From: Seohaeicola_A nanhaiensis
GTDB taxonomy: Bacteria > Pseudomonadota > Alphaproteobacteria > Rhodobacterales > Rhodobacteraceae
Assembly: GCF_042654245.1 (NCBI RefSeq)
Contig: NZ_JBHSGI010000024.1
Location: 248,001-312,000, forward strand
DNA length: 64,000 nucleotides
Reading direction: 5' to 3'
Part shown: piece after piece, positions 23,274 to 31,538 of the stretch
How positions within the stretch are numbered: position 1 is the first letter of the stretch
How the letters are laid out: each line of letters begins with the position of its first letter
Notes under the pieces: generated by a model
Told to the model about the DNA's origin: nothing
The model's input: only the letters and a program-made list of their open reading frames with translations
The model's database searches: none
Program-made: the position numbers and the translations under genes

Positions 23274-26249
23274 ATGTTGACCGCTTCGTCGCAGGTGGTG
23301 GCCGTTCTCGGGCCAACCAACACGGGCAAAACCCACTACGCCATCGAACGCATGCTGGGGCACCGCACCGGGGTGATCGGCCTCCCGCTGCGCCTGCTCG
23401 CCCGCGAGGTCTATGATCGCATCGTCTCGCTGCGCGGCCCCTCGGTCGTGGCCCTGGTCACCGGGGAAGAGCGGATCGTGCCGCCCCGCACCCAATACTG
23501 GGTGTGCACGGTCGAGGCGATGCCCGAAGGAATGAGCTGCGACTTTCTCGCCGTCGATGAAATCCAGCTCTGCGCCGACCCCGAGCGCGGCCATGTCTTC
23601 ACCGATCGCCTGCTGCGTGCGCGGGGCCATCTCGAGACGCTCTTCCTGGGATCGGACACCATGCGCGGGCCGATCCAGGCGCTGGTGCCGGGGGTGCGAT
23701 TCGTACGGCGCGAGCGGATGTCGCAGCTGGTTTATTCCGGCGCCAAGAAATTGTCGCGGATGCCGCCGCGCTCGGCCATCGTGGGATTCTCGGTCGAAAA
23801 CGTCTATGCCATCGCCGAGCTGATCCGCCGACAGAAGGGCGGGGCCGCGGTTGTGATGGGCGCGCTCTCGCCACGCACCCGCAACGCCCAGGTTGCCCTC
23901 TACCAGAACCATGACGTCGACTACCTTGTCGCCACCGATGCCATCGGCATGGGCCTCAACCTCGACATCGACCACGTCGCCTTTTCCTCGCTGACCAAGT
24001 TCGATGGGCGCCGGATGCGCCCGCTGCAGCCCAACGAGCTGGCTCAGATCGCCGGGCGGGCAGGGCGGGGCATGTCGAACGGCACCTTCGGCGTCACCGG
24101 CGAGGCCAGTCCGCTCGACGAAGGGGTCGCCCAGGCGATCATGGAGCACCGCTTCGCTCCGCTGAAACGGCTGAACTGGCGCAATTCCGACCTCCGCTTC
24201 GGATCGATCGAGGCGCTGATCACGTCGCTCGAGATCCTGCCCGAAGGAGACGTTCTGACCCGCGCGCGCGAAGCCGACGACCTCCAGGCGCTGAAAAGCC
24301 TTTCCGCCCTGCGCCACGTCGCCGAACGCGCCAGCGACGGATCCTCGGTCAAGCTCTTGTGGGATGTCTGCCGCATCCCCGACTTCCGCGGCATCAGCCA
24401 CGGGGAACACGCCTCCCTGCTCGACGCGATCTTCACCCATCTCGTCGACGGCGGTCAGGTGCCGGACGACTGGCTCGCGCGACAAATTCGCAGAATAGAC
24501 AGAACCGATGGCGACATTGATGCGTTAAGCAAGCGACTGGCGTTTATCCGCACATGGACCTATGTGGCCCAACGCAAGGGATGGACGGCGGACGAAAGCC
24601 ATTGGCGCGACGAAACCCGCGCGGTAGAAGACAGGGTGTCAGATGCGCTCCATGCTCGTCTGACACAGCGATTTGTGGACCGCCGAACCTCGGTCTTGAT
24701 GCGGCGGCTCAACCAGAAGGAGGCCCTTTTGGCCGAAGTGAACGACAAAGGTGAAGTGACCGTCGAAGGCGAATTCGTCGGACGCCTCGAAGGGTTCCGT
24801 TTCAGCCCGGACCGTGGCACGGCCGGTGCCGAGGAGAAGGCGATCCGCGCGGCCTCGTTGCAGGCTCTGGCGCCGCAGTTCCATCTGCGCGCCGACCGCT
24901 TCTACAACGCGCCCGATACAGAAATCGACTTCACCGAACAGGGTGGCCTGATGTGGGGCGAGCATGCCGTCGGCAAGCTCGTCGCCGGGTCGGATCCTCT
25001 CAAGCCGCAGGTTTCGGTCTTTGTCGATGACGTCGCCGGCCCCGATGTGGCGCAGAAGGTTCAGCGCCGACTTCAGCACTTCATAGATCGAAAGGTCGCG
25101 GCTCTCTTCGAACCGCTCCTCGCTCTTCAGCGTGACGAGACACTCACCGGTCTCGCGCGTGGCTTCGCTTTCCGCCTTGTCGAGGGCTTCGGCATCCTGA
25201 ACCGCGCCAGTGTCGCGCAAGAGGTCAAAGACCTTGATCAGGATGCGCGCGGCGCCCTGCGCAAGCACGGCCTCCGCTTCGGCCAGTTCACGATCTTCAT
25301 GCCGCTGCTTCTGAAACCGGCCCCGACGCGCCTGCGTCTCGTGCTCTGGTCGCTGGCGCAGGGGCTGTCCGACTTCCCGTCGCCACCGCCTCCTGGCCTC
25401 GTCACCATTCCCGCCGTCAAGGGTCTGCCCCAGGGCTATCACACGATGAGCGGCTATCGGGAAGCAGGCGAACGGGCGATCCGCATCGACATGCTGGAAC
25501 GTCTGGCTGACATGTTGCGGGCCGACAACACCCGCGCCGGCTTCGAGGCCAAGCCCGACATGCTGTCTATAACCGGCATGACGCTGGAGCAATTCGCGGA
25601 ACTGATGCGCGGCCTCGGCTATCGGGCCGAGCGGGGGGAACGCGCAAAGGTGAAACCGGTGGATGCAGTGATCCCTGGCGATGCACCGGCCACAGAAGAA
25701 AACGCGCCCAGCGATGATGTGCCGGTCATGGACCGGGGCGACGACGCTGCTCCGGGTGCGGTAACCGAGATGCCAGAAACGCCGGCTCCCGCGGATGTGC
25801 CCGAAGGAACAGCCGTGATTGTCGCGGACGGCGAGGCACCGATCGCGGAGGAAGCCCCGGAACAGACCGAGGTCGAGGCGCATATTGCCGAGCAGTCGGA
25901 AACCGAGATCGCGCCCGGCACCGCCGCCGATGCGGCCATCGCCGCACCCGAGATGGAAGTTTTCTACACCTTCACCTGGGGCCGCGAGCGTGGCCACAAC
26001 GCCCGTCCGCAAGGGCAGGAACGCACTGCGGGGAACAAGCCCCGCCGCCGTGACGGCGAGGGTGGCCAGGAACAGGGTAGGGGCCGGGGTAAACCCAAAG
26101 GCAAACAGCGCCAGGGCGGCCCTAAGGGTCAGCGCCCGGAACGGGACGACGCCCCCAAAACTTTTGCCGCCCGCCCTCCGCGCGAACAGAAGATCGACCC
26201 CGACAACCCCTTCGCCGCCGCTCTGGCGGGGTTCAAGGTGAACAAGTAG
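23274..26249 (+). CDS. SUV3-like ATP-dependent RNA helicase
   Basis: A 991-residue superfamily 2 helicase related to mitochondrial SUV3. Walker A is GPTNTGKTHYA (about 13-23), Walker B is AVDEIQLC, and motif VI is QIAGRAGRG near residue 262. A long central alpha-helical region follows. The last 170 residues are Ala/Glu-rich and then basic and Gly/Arg-rich (PRRRDGEGG, GRGRGKPKGK), like an RNA-binding tail. Mitochondrial SUV3 works with an exoribonuclease in RNA decay; a similar bacterial role is inference. The ATG at 23274 just precedes the conserved motor domain. It sits 4 nt upstream of an S4-domain gene. Confidence 0.88.
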   Translation: MLTASSQVVAVLGPTNTGKTHYAIERMLGHRTGVIGLPLRLLAREVYDRIVSLRGPSVVALVTGEERIVPPRTQYWVCTVEAMPEGMSCDFLAVDEIQLCADPERGHVFTDRLLRARGHLETLFLGSDTMRGPIQALVPGVRFVRRERMSQLVYSGAKKLSRMPPRSAIVGFSVENVYAIAELIRRQKGGAAVVMGALSPRTRNAQVALYQNHDVDYLVATDAIGMGLNLDIDHVAFSSLTKFDGRRMRPLQPNELAQIAGRAGRGMSNGTFGVTGEASPLDEGVAQAIMEHRFAPLKRLNWRNSDLRFGSIEALITSLEILPEGDVLTRAREADDLQALKSLSALRHVAERASDGSSVKLLWDVCRIPDFRGISHGEHASLLDAIFTHLVDGGQVPDDWLARQIRRIDRTDGDIDALSKRLAFIRTWTYVAQRKGWTADESHWRDETRAVEDRVSDALHARLTQRFVDRRTSVLMRRLNQKEALLAEVNDKGEVTVEGEFVGRLEGFRFSPDRGTAGAEEKAIRAASLQALAPQFHLRADRFYNAPDTEIDFTEQGGLMWGEHAVGKLVAGSDPLKPQVSVFVDDVAGPDVAQKVQRRLQHFIDRKVAALFEPLLALQRDETLTGLARGFAFRLVEGFGILNRASVAQEVKDLDQDARGALRKHGLRFGQFTIFMPLLLKPAPTRLRLVLWSLAQGLSDFPSPPPPGLVTIPAVKGLPQGYHTMSGYREAGERAIRIDMLERLADMLRADNTRAGFEAKPDMLSITGMTLEQFAELMRGLGYRAERGERAKVKPVDAVIPGDAPATEENAPSDDVPVMDRGDDAAPGAVTEMPETPAPADVPEGTAVIVADGEAPIAEEAPEQTEVEAHIAEQSETEIAPGTAADAAIAAPEMEVFYTFTWGRERGHNARPQGQERTAGNKPRRRDGEGGQEQGRGRGKPKGKQRQGGPKGQRPERDDAPKTFAARPPREQKIDPDNPFAAALAGFKVNK

Positions 26250-26253
26250 GGCG

Positions 26254-26625
26254 ATGCCCGACCCTTCGGTCAAGCTGCGCGTCGACAAATGGCTGTGGTT
26301 CGCCCGCTTCTTCAAAAGCCGGACCACAGCTGCCGCTCAGGTCAGCGGCGGACACGTCCGCATCAATGGTGATCGCGCCGCAAAGCCGTCCGAAACCGTC
26401 AGCGCAGGCGATGTCCTCACATTCGCCCAGGGAAACCGCGTCCGCGTCATTCGCATCGTCGCGCTGGGAGACCGTCGCGGACCGGCGCCCGAGGCACAGG
26501 CTCTTTACGAGGATCTGACTCCGCCCGATTCGCCCGACGACGGTGTCGAAAGTGGTGGCGCCCGACCCACCAAGCGGGATCGACGCGCCATCGACGCGCT
26601 CAAACCCGACGCCTTTGACAACTAG
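26254..26625 (+). CDS. S4-domain RNA-binding protein, HslR-like
   Basis: A 123-residue protein with an N-terminal S4 domain beginning LRVDKWLWFARFFKSRTTAA, followed by GGHVRINGDRAAKPSETVSAG, and a charged C-terminal tail. HslR-type proteins bind stalled 50S-tRNA complexes or structured RNA. It follows the helicase gene after 4 nt, so the two RNA proteins are very likely co-transcribed. Confidence 0.9.
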   Translation: MPDPSVKLRVDKWLWFARFFKSRTTAAAQVSGGHVRINGDRAAKPSETVSAGDVLTFAQGNRVRVIRIVALGDRRGPAPEAQALYEDLTPPDSPDDGVESGGARPTKRDRRAIDALKPDAFDN

Positions 26626-26779
26626 GCGGGAAGACTGCCTCTCCCGCCCCGGCCCGGTGGAACATCTGCCCTGCGCGCGTTCTGATCAAGCGACGGATCG
26701 TCCTTCTGGTCGGCTTCCGCTTGAATGCCCCGCGGTGCTGAATTAGCTAGGCGGGGCAAAAGGAAACGGATTCCGGCCC

Positions 26780-27118
26780 ATGACCTACATCGTCAACGAC
26801 AATTGCATCGCTTGCAAATACACCGACTGCGTCGAGGTATGTCCGGTCGACTGTTTTTACGAAGGCGAGAACATGCTGGTCATCCACCCGGACGAATGCA
26901 TCGACTGTGGCGTCTGCGAACCGGAGTGCCCGGCGGATGCCATCCGCCCCGACACCGATCCAGGGACGGAAACCTGGGTCGAGTTCAATCGCAAGTATGC
27001 CGAACTCTGGCCGGTGATCGTGACTCGCAAGGATCCGCTGCCCGAGGCCGAGGAACGCGATGGCGAGACCGGCAAGTTGGAAAAATACTTCTCCGAAGCG
27101 CCGGGCGAGGGCGGCTGA
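26780..27118 (+). CDS. fdxA: 7Fe ferredoxin FdxA
   Basis: A 112-residue seven-iron ferredoxin. The first cluster motif C-x7-C-x3-CP (CIACKYTDCVEVCPVDC) and the second (CIDCGVCEPECP) match Azotobacter FdI-type proteins carrying [3Fe-4S] and [4Fe-4S] clusters. The long C-terminal extension after the second motif is typical. It transfers electrons in the cytoplasm; the partner is not visible here. A 154-nt gap separates it from the S4 gene, room for its own promoter. Confidence 0.93.
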   Translation: MTYIVNDNCIACKYTDCVEVCPVDCFYEGENMLVIHPDECIDCGVCEPECPADAIRPDTDPGTETWVEFNRKYAELWPVIVTRKDPLPEAEERDGETGKLEKYFSEAPGEGG

Positions 27119-27253
27119 AAGCCGCCGAAGGACTGCGCCGCGAACCCGATTCGGCTTCGGAAACGGGCTGCTCTGTGCCGATCAAGCCCCTAAATTTTAT
27201 GGTATATCTGAAAGCTGACCCTGCGTCCGCTTTTTTTCGCCGGAAATTTGTGC

Positions 27254-27361
27254 TATATATAGACGATAAACGTTGTAAACCCCCGGATCGCTCCGTTGGC
27301 CACTCGAACTGGAGCAACACAACTTGCGTCACATTGAAAGCCGGACGGGGCGGATCGCCCC
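27254..27361 (+). promoter_or_regulatory. Probable carD promoter region and leader hairpin
   Basis: The 292-nt gap before carD contains an AT-rich tract with TATATA at 27254-27259 as a -10 candidate. No good -35 is present at the normal distance (only a T-run at 27231-27237). A 6-bp hairpin (GGGGCG / CGCCCC, 27347-27361) lies in the presumed leader, about 50 nt before the start codon. The rest of the gap shows no ORF or RNA gene. Confidence 0.3.
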
Positions 27362-27410
27362 GCGCCAGTTTTGTTGTCGCGTGAGATCGGGAAGCTAGGG
27401 ATGAACCTGA

Positions 27411-27920
27411 ATGACCAAGTCGAAGAAGCTCGAATTCCGCCCCAATGAATATGTCGTGTATCCTGCGCACGGCGTCGGGCAGATCGTGTCGATCGAAGAA
27501 CAGGAAGTTGCCGGCATCACGCTGGAACTGTTCGTGATCTCCTTCGAGAAGGACAAGATGACCCTGCGGGTGCCCACCCACAAGGCAACCGAGATCGGTA
27601 TGCGCTCGCTCTCGACCCCCGACGTCATCACCAAGGCGATGTCCACCCTCAAGGGCAAGGCCAAGGTCAAGCGCGCGATGTGGTCCCGCCGGGCCCAGGA
27701 ATACGAACAGAAGATCAACTCGGGCGACCTGATCGCAATCGCCGAGGTGGTCCGCGACCTTCACCGCACCGACGACCAGCGCGAGCAGTCCTATTCCGAG
27801 CGTCAGCTCTATGAGGCCGCGCTCGAGCGTCTGACTCGCGAGGTTGCCGCCGTGGGCGGCGGTGACGAGATGCTCGCCGCCAAGCAGGTGGACGACGTGC
27901 TGACGTCCCGCGCCGCCTGA
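27411..27920 (+). CDS. carD: CarD-family transcriptional regulator
   Basis: A 169-residue CarD/CdnL protein. The N-terminal RNA polymerase-interacting Tudor-like domain opens EFRPNEYVVYPAHGVGQIVS, and the C-terminal helical DNA-binding domain includes MWSRRAQEYEQKINSGD. CarD stabilises open complexes at many housekeeping promoters. It is monocistronic, with an AT-rich promoter region upstream and a strong terminator downstream. Confidence 0.93.
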   Translation: MTKSKKLEFRPNEYVVYPAHGVGQIVSIEEQEVAGITLELFVISFEKDKMTLRVPTHKATEIGMRSLSTPDVITKAMSTLKGKAKVKRAMWSRRAQEYEQKINSGDLIAIAEVVRDLHRTDDQREQSYSERQLYEAALERLTREVAAVGGGDEMLAAKQVDDVLTSRAA

Positions 27921-27952
27921 CCGGGCGCCGCCGCGTGACGTCTGAAATCGGA

Positions 27953-27980
27953 AACCGCGCCCCTCGGGGTGCGGTTTTTT
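27953..27980 (+). terminator. Rho-independent terminator after carD
   Basis: An 11-bp stem (AACCGCGCCCC / GGGGTGCGGTT, one G-T pair) is followed by T residues to 27980. It ends only 6 nt before the next start codon. Confidence 0.85.
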
Positions 27981-27986
27981 ACTGAC

Positions 27987-29579
27987 ATGAGCGCGTCCGC
28001 CCGCCGGTCGCTGTTCCAGCGCGTCTTCGTCGATCTCGCGCGCCAGATGCGGTGGTCCTTCGTGCCTCCGCTGATGGTCTATTTCTCCTATGGCGTCTCG
28101 GGGCTCACCGCGATTGTCGGCGCCTTCTTCGTCAAGGATCACCTCGGCCTCTCCGCCGCCTTCCTCGCCGGGCTCGCCTTCTGGGCCGGTCTGCCCTGGG
28201 CGCTGAAGATGCCGATGGGTCATCTGGTGGACCTGTTCTGGCGGTGGAAGGGCCTGCTGATCTTTGTCGGTGCCGGCCTGATCTCGGCGAGTCTCGGCAT
28301 CATGTATGCCCTGATCGCCGCGCCGGCGGCGATGGCCGTGATCATGCCGCTCGGGTCATGGTACGTGCTTTCGGTGCTGCTCGCTCCCGCGGGCTTCGTC
28401 GTTCAGGACGCCGTCGCCGACGCCATGTCTGTCGAGGCGGTCCCGGTGATCGATGACCAGGGCAATCCCCTGTCCGAGGCCGATTCCCGCGCGCTTCACA
28501 CCACCATGCAGACTCTGGGCCGCTTCGCTCTGATCGGCGGCACCGTGGCGGTCGCGCTGCTGAACATCGTCATGTTTTCGGGCACCGATGCCCTGTCGGT
28601 CGCCGAAAAAGCCCCGATCTACGCCCGCATCTACCTGATCGCCCAGGCCATCCCGATCCTCTCCGTCTCCGGCGTGGTGCTGGCCTATCTGCAGCGCCGC
28701 GCAGCGGGCAACGATCCGCGCTTCGACCGCCCGGACGAACCGCCCCAGATCAACTACTGGTATTTCATCGGCGGCGCCGCCTTCGTCGCGATTTCTCTCA
28801 CCGTCGGTCTGGGCGGTCTTCCCTACGGGCAGGAGCTGGTCTTTGTCGGATCGATGGCGGTGGTTGTCTTCCTGATGACGCAGTTGGCCCGGGCACTGGA
28901 ACCCGGGCAGGCCAAAATGCTCTTCGGCACCGCCATCATCATCTTCGTCTACCGCGCCGTTCCCTTGCCCGGCCCCGGCTATACCTGGTTCGCGATCGAC
29001 GAGCTGGGTTTTGACGAACAGTTCCTCTCGATCCTCTCCCTGATCACCTCCGTCCTCACGCTCGTCGGCATCATCCTGCTGCGGCCGCTGATGGCCTCCA
29101 GCACGATCACCCGCATCGTCGTTCTGCTCAGCATCGCCTCCGCGGTGCTCTCCCTGCCCAACATCGGCCTCTACTACCGCGTGCAGGACTGGACCGCGCC
29201 GCTGACCGGCGGCGTCGTCGACGCCCGGTTCATCGCGATCATGGACACGGCGGCGGAAAGCCCGCTGGGGCAGGTGGCGATGATCCCGATGCTGGCGTGG
29301 ATCGCCCGCAACGCGCCGGCGCATCTCAAGGCCACCTTCTTCGCGGTGATGGCCTCCTTCACCAACCTCGCGCTCTCGGCCTCCAGCCTCCTGACCCGTC
29401 ACCTGAACGAGATCTTCCTCGTCACCCGCGAAGTGCGCGACGCCGGCGGCCGGATCACCGTCCCGGCCGACTATGGCGAGTTGGGGCTCCTGCTGATCAC
29501 TGTCGCGGTTGTCGGCGTGCTTGCACCCCTTGTTGCCATCGTCGTGGTGCAAGCCTCACCCCTGCGCACCACCGACTAG
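27987..29579 (+). CDS. Major-facilitator-type transporter, BT1/folate-biopterin-like
   Basis: A 530-residue integral membrane protein with about twelve hydrophobic segments. It resembles MFS carriers of the BT1 (folate-biopterin transporter) group, judging by the widely spaced N-terminal helices and the APAGFVVQDAVADAM segment. The ATG at 27987 lies immediately after the carD terminator and has no obvious ribosome site. An upstream in-frame GTG (27969) falls inside the terminator stem. Either readthrough or a promoter inside carD would be needed. The substrate is unknown. Its 3' end overlaps convergent cobS by 24 nt. Confidence 0.75.
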   Translation: MSASARRSLFQRVFVDLARQMRWSFVPPLMVYFSYGVSGLTAIVGAFFVKDHLGLSAAFLAGLAFWAGLPWALKMPMGHLVDLFWRWKGLLIFVGAGLISASLGIMYALIAAPAAMAVIMPLGSWYVLSVLLAPAGFVVQDAVADAMSVEAVPVIDDQGNPLSEADSRALHTTMQTLGRFALIGGTVAVALLNIVMFSGTDALSVAEKAPIYARIYLIAQAIPILSVSGVVLAYLQRRAAGNDPRFDRPDEPPQINYWYFIGGAAFVAISLTVGLGGLPYGQELVFVGSMAVVVFLMTQLARALEPGQAKMLFGTAIIIFVYRAVPLPGPGYTWFAIDELGFDEQFLSILSLITSVLTLVGIILLRPLMASSTITRIVVLLSIASAVLSLPNIGLYYRVQDWTAPLTGGVVDARFIAIMDTAAESPLGQVAMIPMLAWIARNAPAHLKATFFAVMASFTNLALSASSLLTRHLNEIFLVTREVRDAGGRITVPADYGELGLLLITVAVVGVLAPLVAIVVVQASPLRTTD

Positions 29580-30326
29580 CACCAGCAGGACGGCGATTTC
29601 CGCCACCTGCTGCGCGGCCCCCAGCACGTCTCCGGTCTGCCCGCCGATCTTTGCCCGTGCCACCAGCGCCAGCGCGCCCACCGCCAGGCCCGCCGCCAGC
29701 ACCGCCCCGACTGCACCCACACCGATGAATGCCAGAGCCAGCGCGCCGCCGAGGACCAGCGCGACAAGACTGACGCCCAAGCCGGGCACGCCCACGCTGC
29801 GCGACAGCCCGCCCGCGCGCGCGGGCGGCAGCGCGGTCATCAGTCCGGGCAGAAAGGCACGCGACAGGCAGGCCACGCCGATCACGGCCGCCGGCGTCAC
29901 GGGCAACAAAGCCGCCAGCGCGGCCCAGCGCAGCCCCAGCGACAGGATCAGCGCCAGCACGCCATAGCTGCCGGTCGCGCTGTCCTTCATAATCTCCAGC
30001 CGCCGGTCGCGGTCGTAGCCCCCCCAGAACCCGTCCGCCACATCGGCCAGCCCGTCCTCGTGCATCGCCCCGGTGGCCGCGACCTGCACCGCCAGAACCA
30101 GACCCGCCGCGACGCCCGCGGGCAGTCCCAGCGCCAGCGCGCCCCATCCCGCCCCGGCGGCCAGCACCCCCACCGCCAGCCCCGCCAGCGGAAAGGCCCA
30201 GGCCGCCCGGGCCTGACGCGCAAAGGCGGTGGCGGGCAGGCGCGGCAGGGGCAGGCGGGTCAGCAGCGCCAGCGCCACCATCGGGTCCAGCACCAGCCGG
30301 CGCGGCAGACTGTCGGTTTCGGGCAC
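29556..30326 (-). CDS. cobS: Adenosylcobinamide-GDP ribazoletransferase (cobalamin synthase)
   Basis: A 256-residue membrane enzyme that joins alpha-ribazole to adenosylcobinamide-GDP in the last steps of cobalamin synthesis. The signature HEDGLADVADGFWGGYDRDR (about 88-107) holds the metal-binding acidic residues. Ala/Gly/Val-rich hydrophobic helices follow. It is divergent from cobT, with which it shares the nucleotide-loop assembly pathway, across an 82-nt gap. That gap is too short to hold a full cobalamin riboswitch. Confidence 0.93.
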   Translation of the reverse strand: MPETDSLPRRLVLDPMVALALLTRLPLPRLPATAFARQARAAWAFPLAGLAVGVLAAGAGWGALALGLPAGVAAGLVLAVQVAATGAMHEDGLADVADGFWGGYDRDRRLEIMKDSATGSYGVLALILSLGLRWAALAALLPVTPAAVIGVACLSRAFLPGLMTALPPARAGGLSRSVGVPGLGVSLVALVLGGALALAFIGVGAVGAVLAAGLAVGALALVARAKIGGQTGDVLGAAQQVAEIAVLLVLVGGAQG

Positions 30327-30408
30327 TCAAGCGGCCTTTCTTGGGGTTGTGAAGCCAAACGCAACGGTTAAACACCTCGCAACGACCTGATGCAACGAGG
30401 CTTGATCC

Positions 30409-31419
30409 ATGCTGCCCGAATTCAACGACCTTGCCGGGCTGCGCCGGCTGCTCTCCGATCTGCCTGACCCTGATCAGAGCGCCATCGACGGCGCGGCCGA
30501 ACGCAACGCCCAGCTCACCAAACCGCCGGGCGCTCTCGGCCGGCTGGAGGATCTGGCCAGCTGGTACGCCGGCTGGCGTGGTGACCCGCGTCCCAGAATC
30601 GAGGCGCCCCAGGTCATCGTCTTTGCCGGAAACCATGGCGTCGCCGCGCGCGGCGTCTCGGCCTTCCCGCCCGCCGTCACCGCCCAGATGGTCGCCAACT
30701 TCCGGGCCGGCGGCGCGGCGATCAACCAGCTGGCCGAACTTGCCGGGGCGCGGATGGACGTCCACGCGCTGGACCTGGATCGCCCGACCGAGGACTTCAC
30801 CAAAGGCCCGGCGATGAGCGACGCCGACTGCGCCGCCGCCCTCAAGGCCGGCTGGGACGCGGTCGATCCCAAGGCTGACCTGCTGGTGGTCGGCGAGATG
30901 GGCATCGGCAACACCACCCCCGCCGCCGCCCTGTCACTGGCGCTCTTCGGTGGCGCCGCCGAAGATTGGACCGGGCGCGGAACCGGCATCGACGATGCCG
31001 CGCTGGTGGCCAAGGCACAGGTCGTCTCCAATGGCGTGAAGCGCCACTTTGGCGGCGACGGGCTGGAACTGCTGTCCCGCCTGGGCGGTCGCGAGATCGC
31101 TGCCATGGCCGGCGCCATTGCCGCCGCGCGGATGTTGCGGATCCCCGTCATCCTGGACGGTTTCATCTGCTGCGCCGCCGCCGCCTGCCTGCAGTCGGTG
31201 AACCCGCGCCTGCTCGACCATGCCGTCGCCGGCCATCAAAGCGCCGAGGGCGGGCATCCCGCGCTGCTTGAGCGTCTGGGCAAGCAGCCGCTGCTCACCC
31301 TTGGCCTGCGGCTGGGCGAGGGTTCGGGCGCAGCGCTGGCGATTCAGGTCCTGAAGGGCGCCATTGCTTGCCATTCGGGCATGGCCACCTTCGCCGAGGC
31401 CGGAGTTTCTGCGGGCTGA
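30409..31419 (+). CDS. cobT: Nicotinate-nucleotide-dimethylbenzimidazole phosphoribosyltransferase
   Basis: A 336-residue cytoplasmic enzyme that makes alpha-ribazole phosphate for the lower ligand of cobalamin. Family features include KPPGALGRLEDLA, the FAGNHGVAARGVS loop, GEMGIGNTTPAAA and the C-terminal LRLGEGSGAALA with the catalytic Glu. The start at 30409 matches the family length. The divergent partner is cobS. Confidence 0.95.
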   Translation: MLPEFNDLAGLRRLLSDLPDPDQSAIDGAAERNAQLTKPPGALGRLEDLASWYAGWRGDPRPRIEAPQVIVFAGNHGVAARGVSAFPPAVTAQMVANFRAGGAAINQLAELAGARMDVHALDLDRPTEDFTKGPAMSDADCAAALKAGWDAVDPKADLLVVGEMGIGNTTPAAALSLALFGGAAEDWTGRGTGIDDAALVAKAQVVSNGVKRHFGGDGLELLSRLGGREIAAMAGAIAAARMLRIPVILDGFICCAAAACLQSVNPRLLDHAVAGHQSAEGGHPALLERLGKQPLLTLGLRLGEGSGAALAIQVLKGAIACHSGMATFAEAGVSAG

Positions 31420-31454
31420 AGCTCCGCCGGTCCACGCGGGCCGGACAGATCGCA

Positions 31455-31520
31455 CGGGGGCTCTGCCCCCGCCGCGCCTGCGCGCGACTCCCCCGAGGGT
31501 ATTTGGAAACCAGAGAAGCC
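31455..31520 (+). repeat. Intergenic repeat, copy 2
   Basis: A hairpin (CGGGGG / CCCCCG at 31455-31471) is followed after 23 nt by GAGGGTATTTGGAAACCAGA and GAAG. It matches copies near 18.6 and 48.6 kb and lies between convergent cobT and the antiporter gene. The hairpin might also slow transcription, but no T-tract follows. Confidence 0.55.
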
Positions 31521-31538
31521 AGGGACGCCGCGCCGCCC

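Noticed and set aside
30327..30408. Cobalamin riboswitch between cobS and cobT
   Set aside because: The gap is only 82 nt, too short for the aptamer, and no B12-box was seen.
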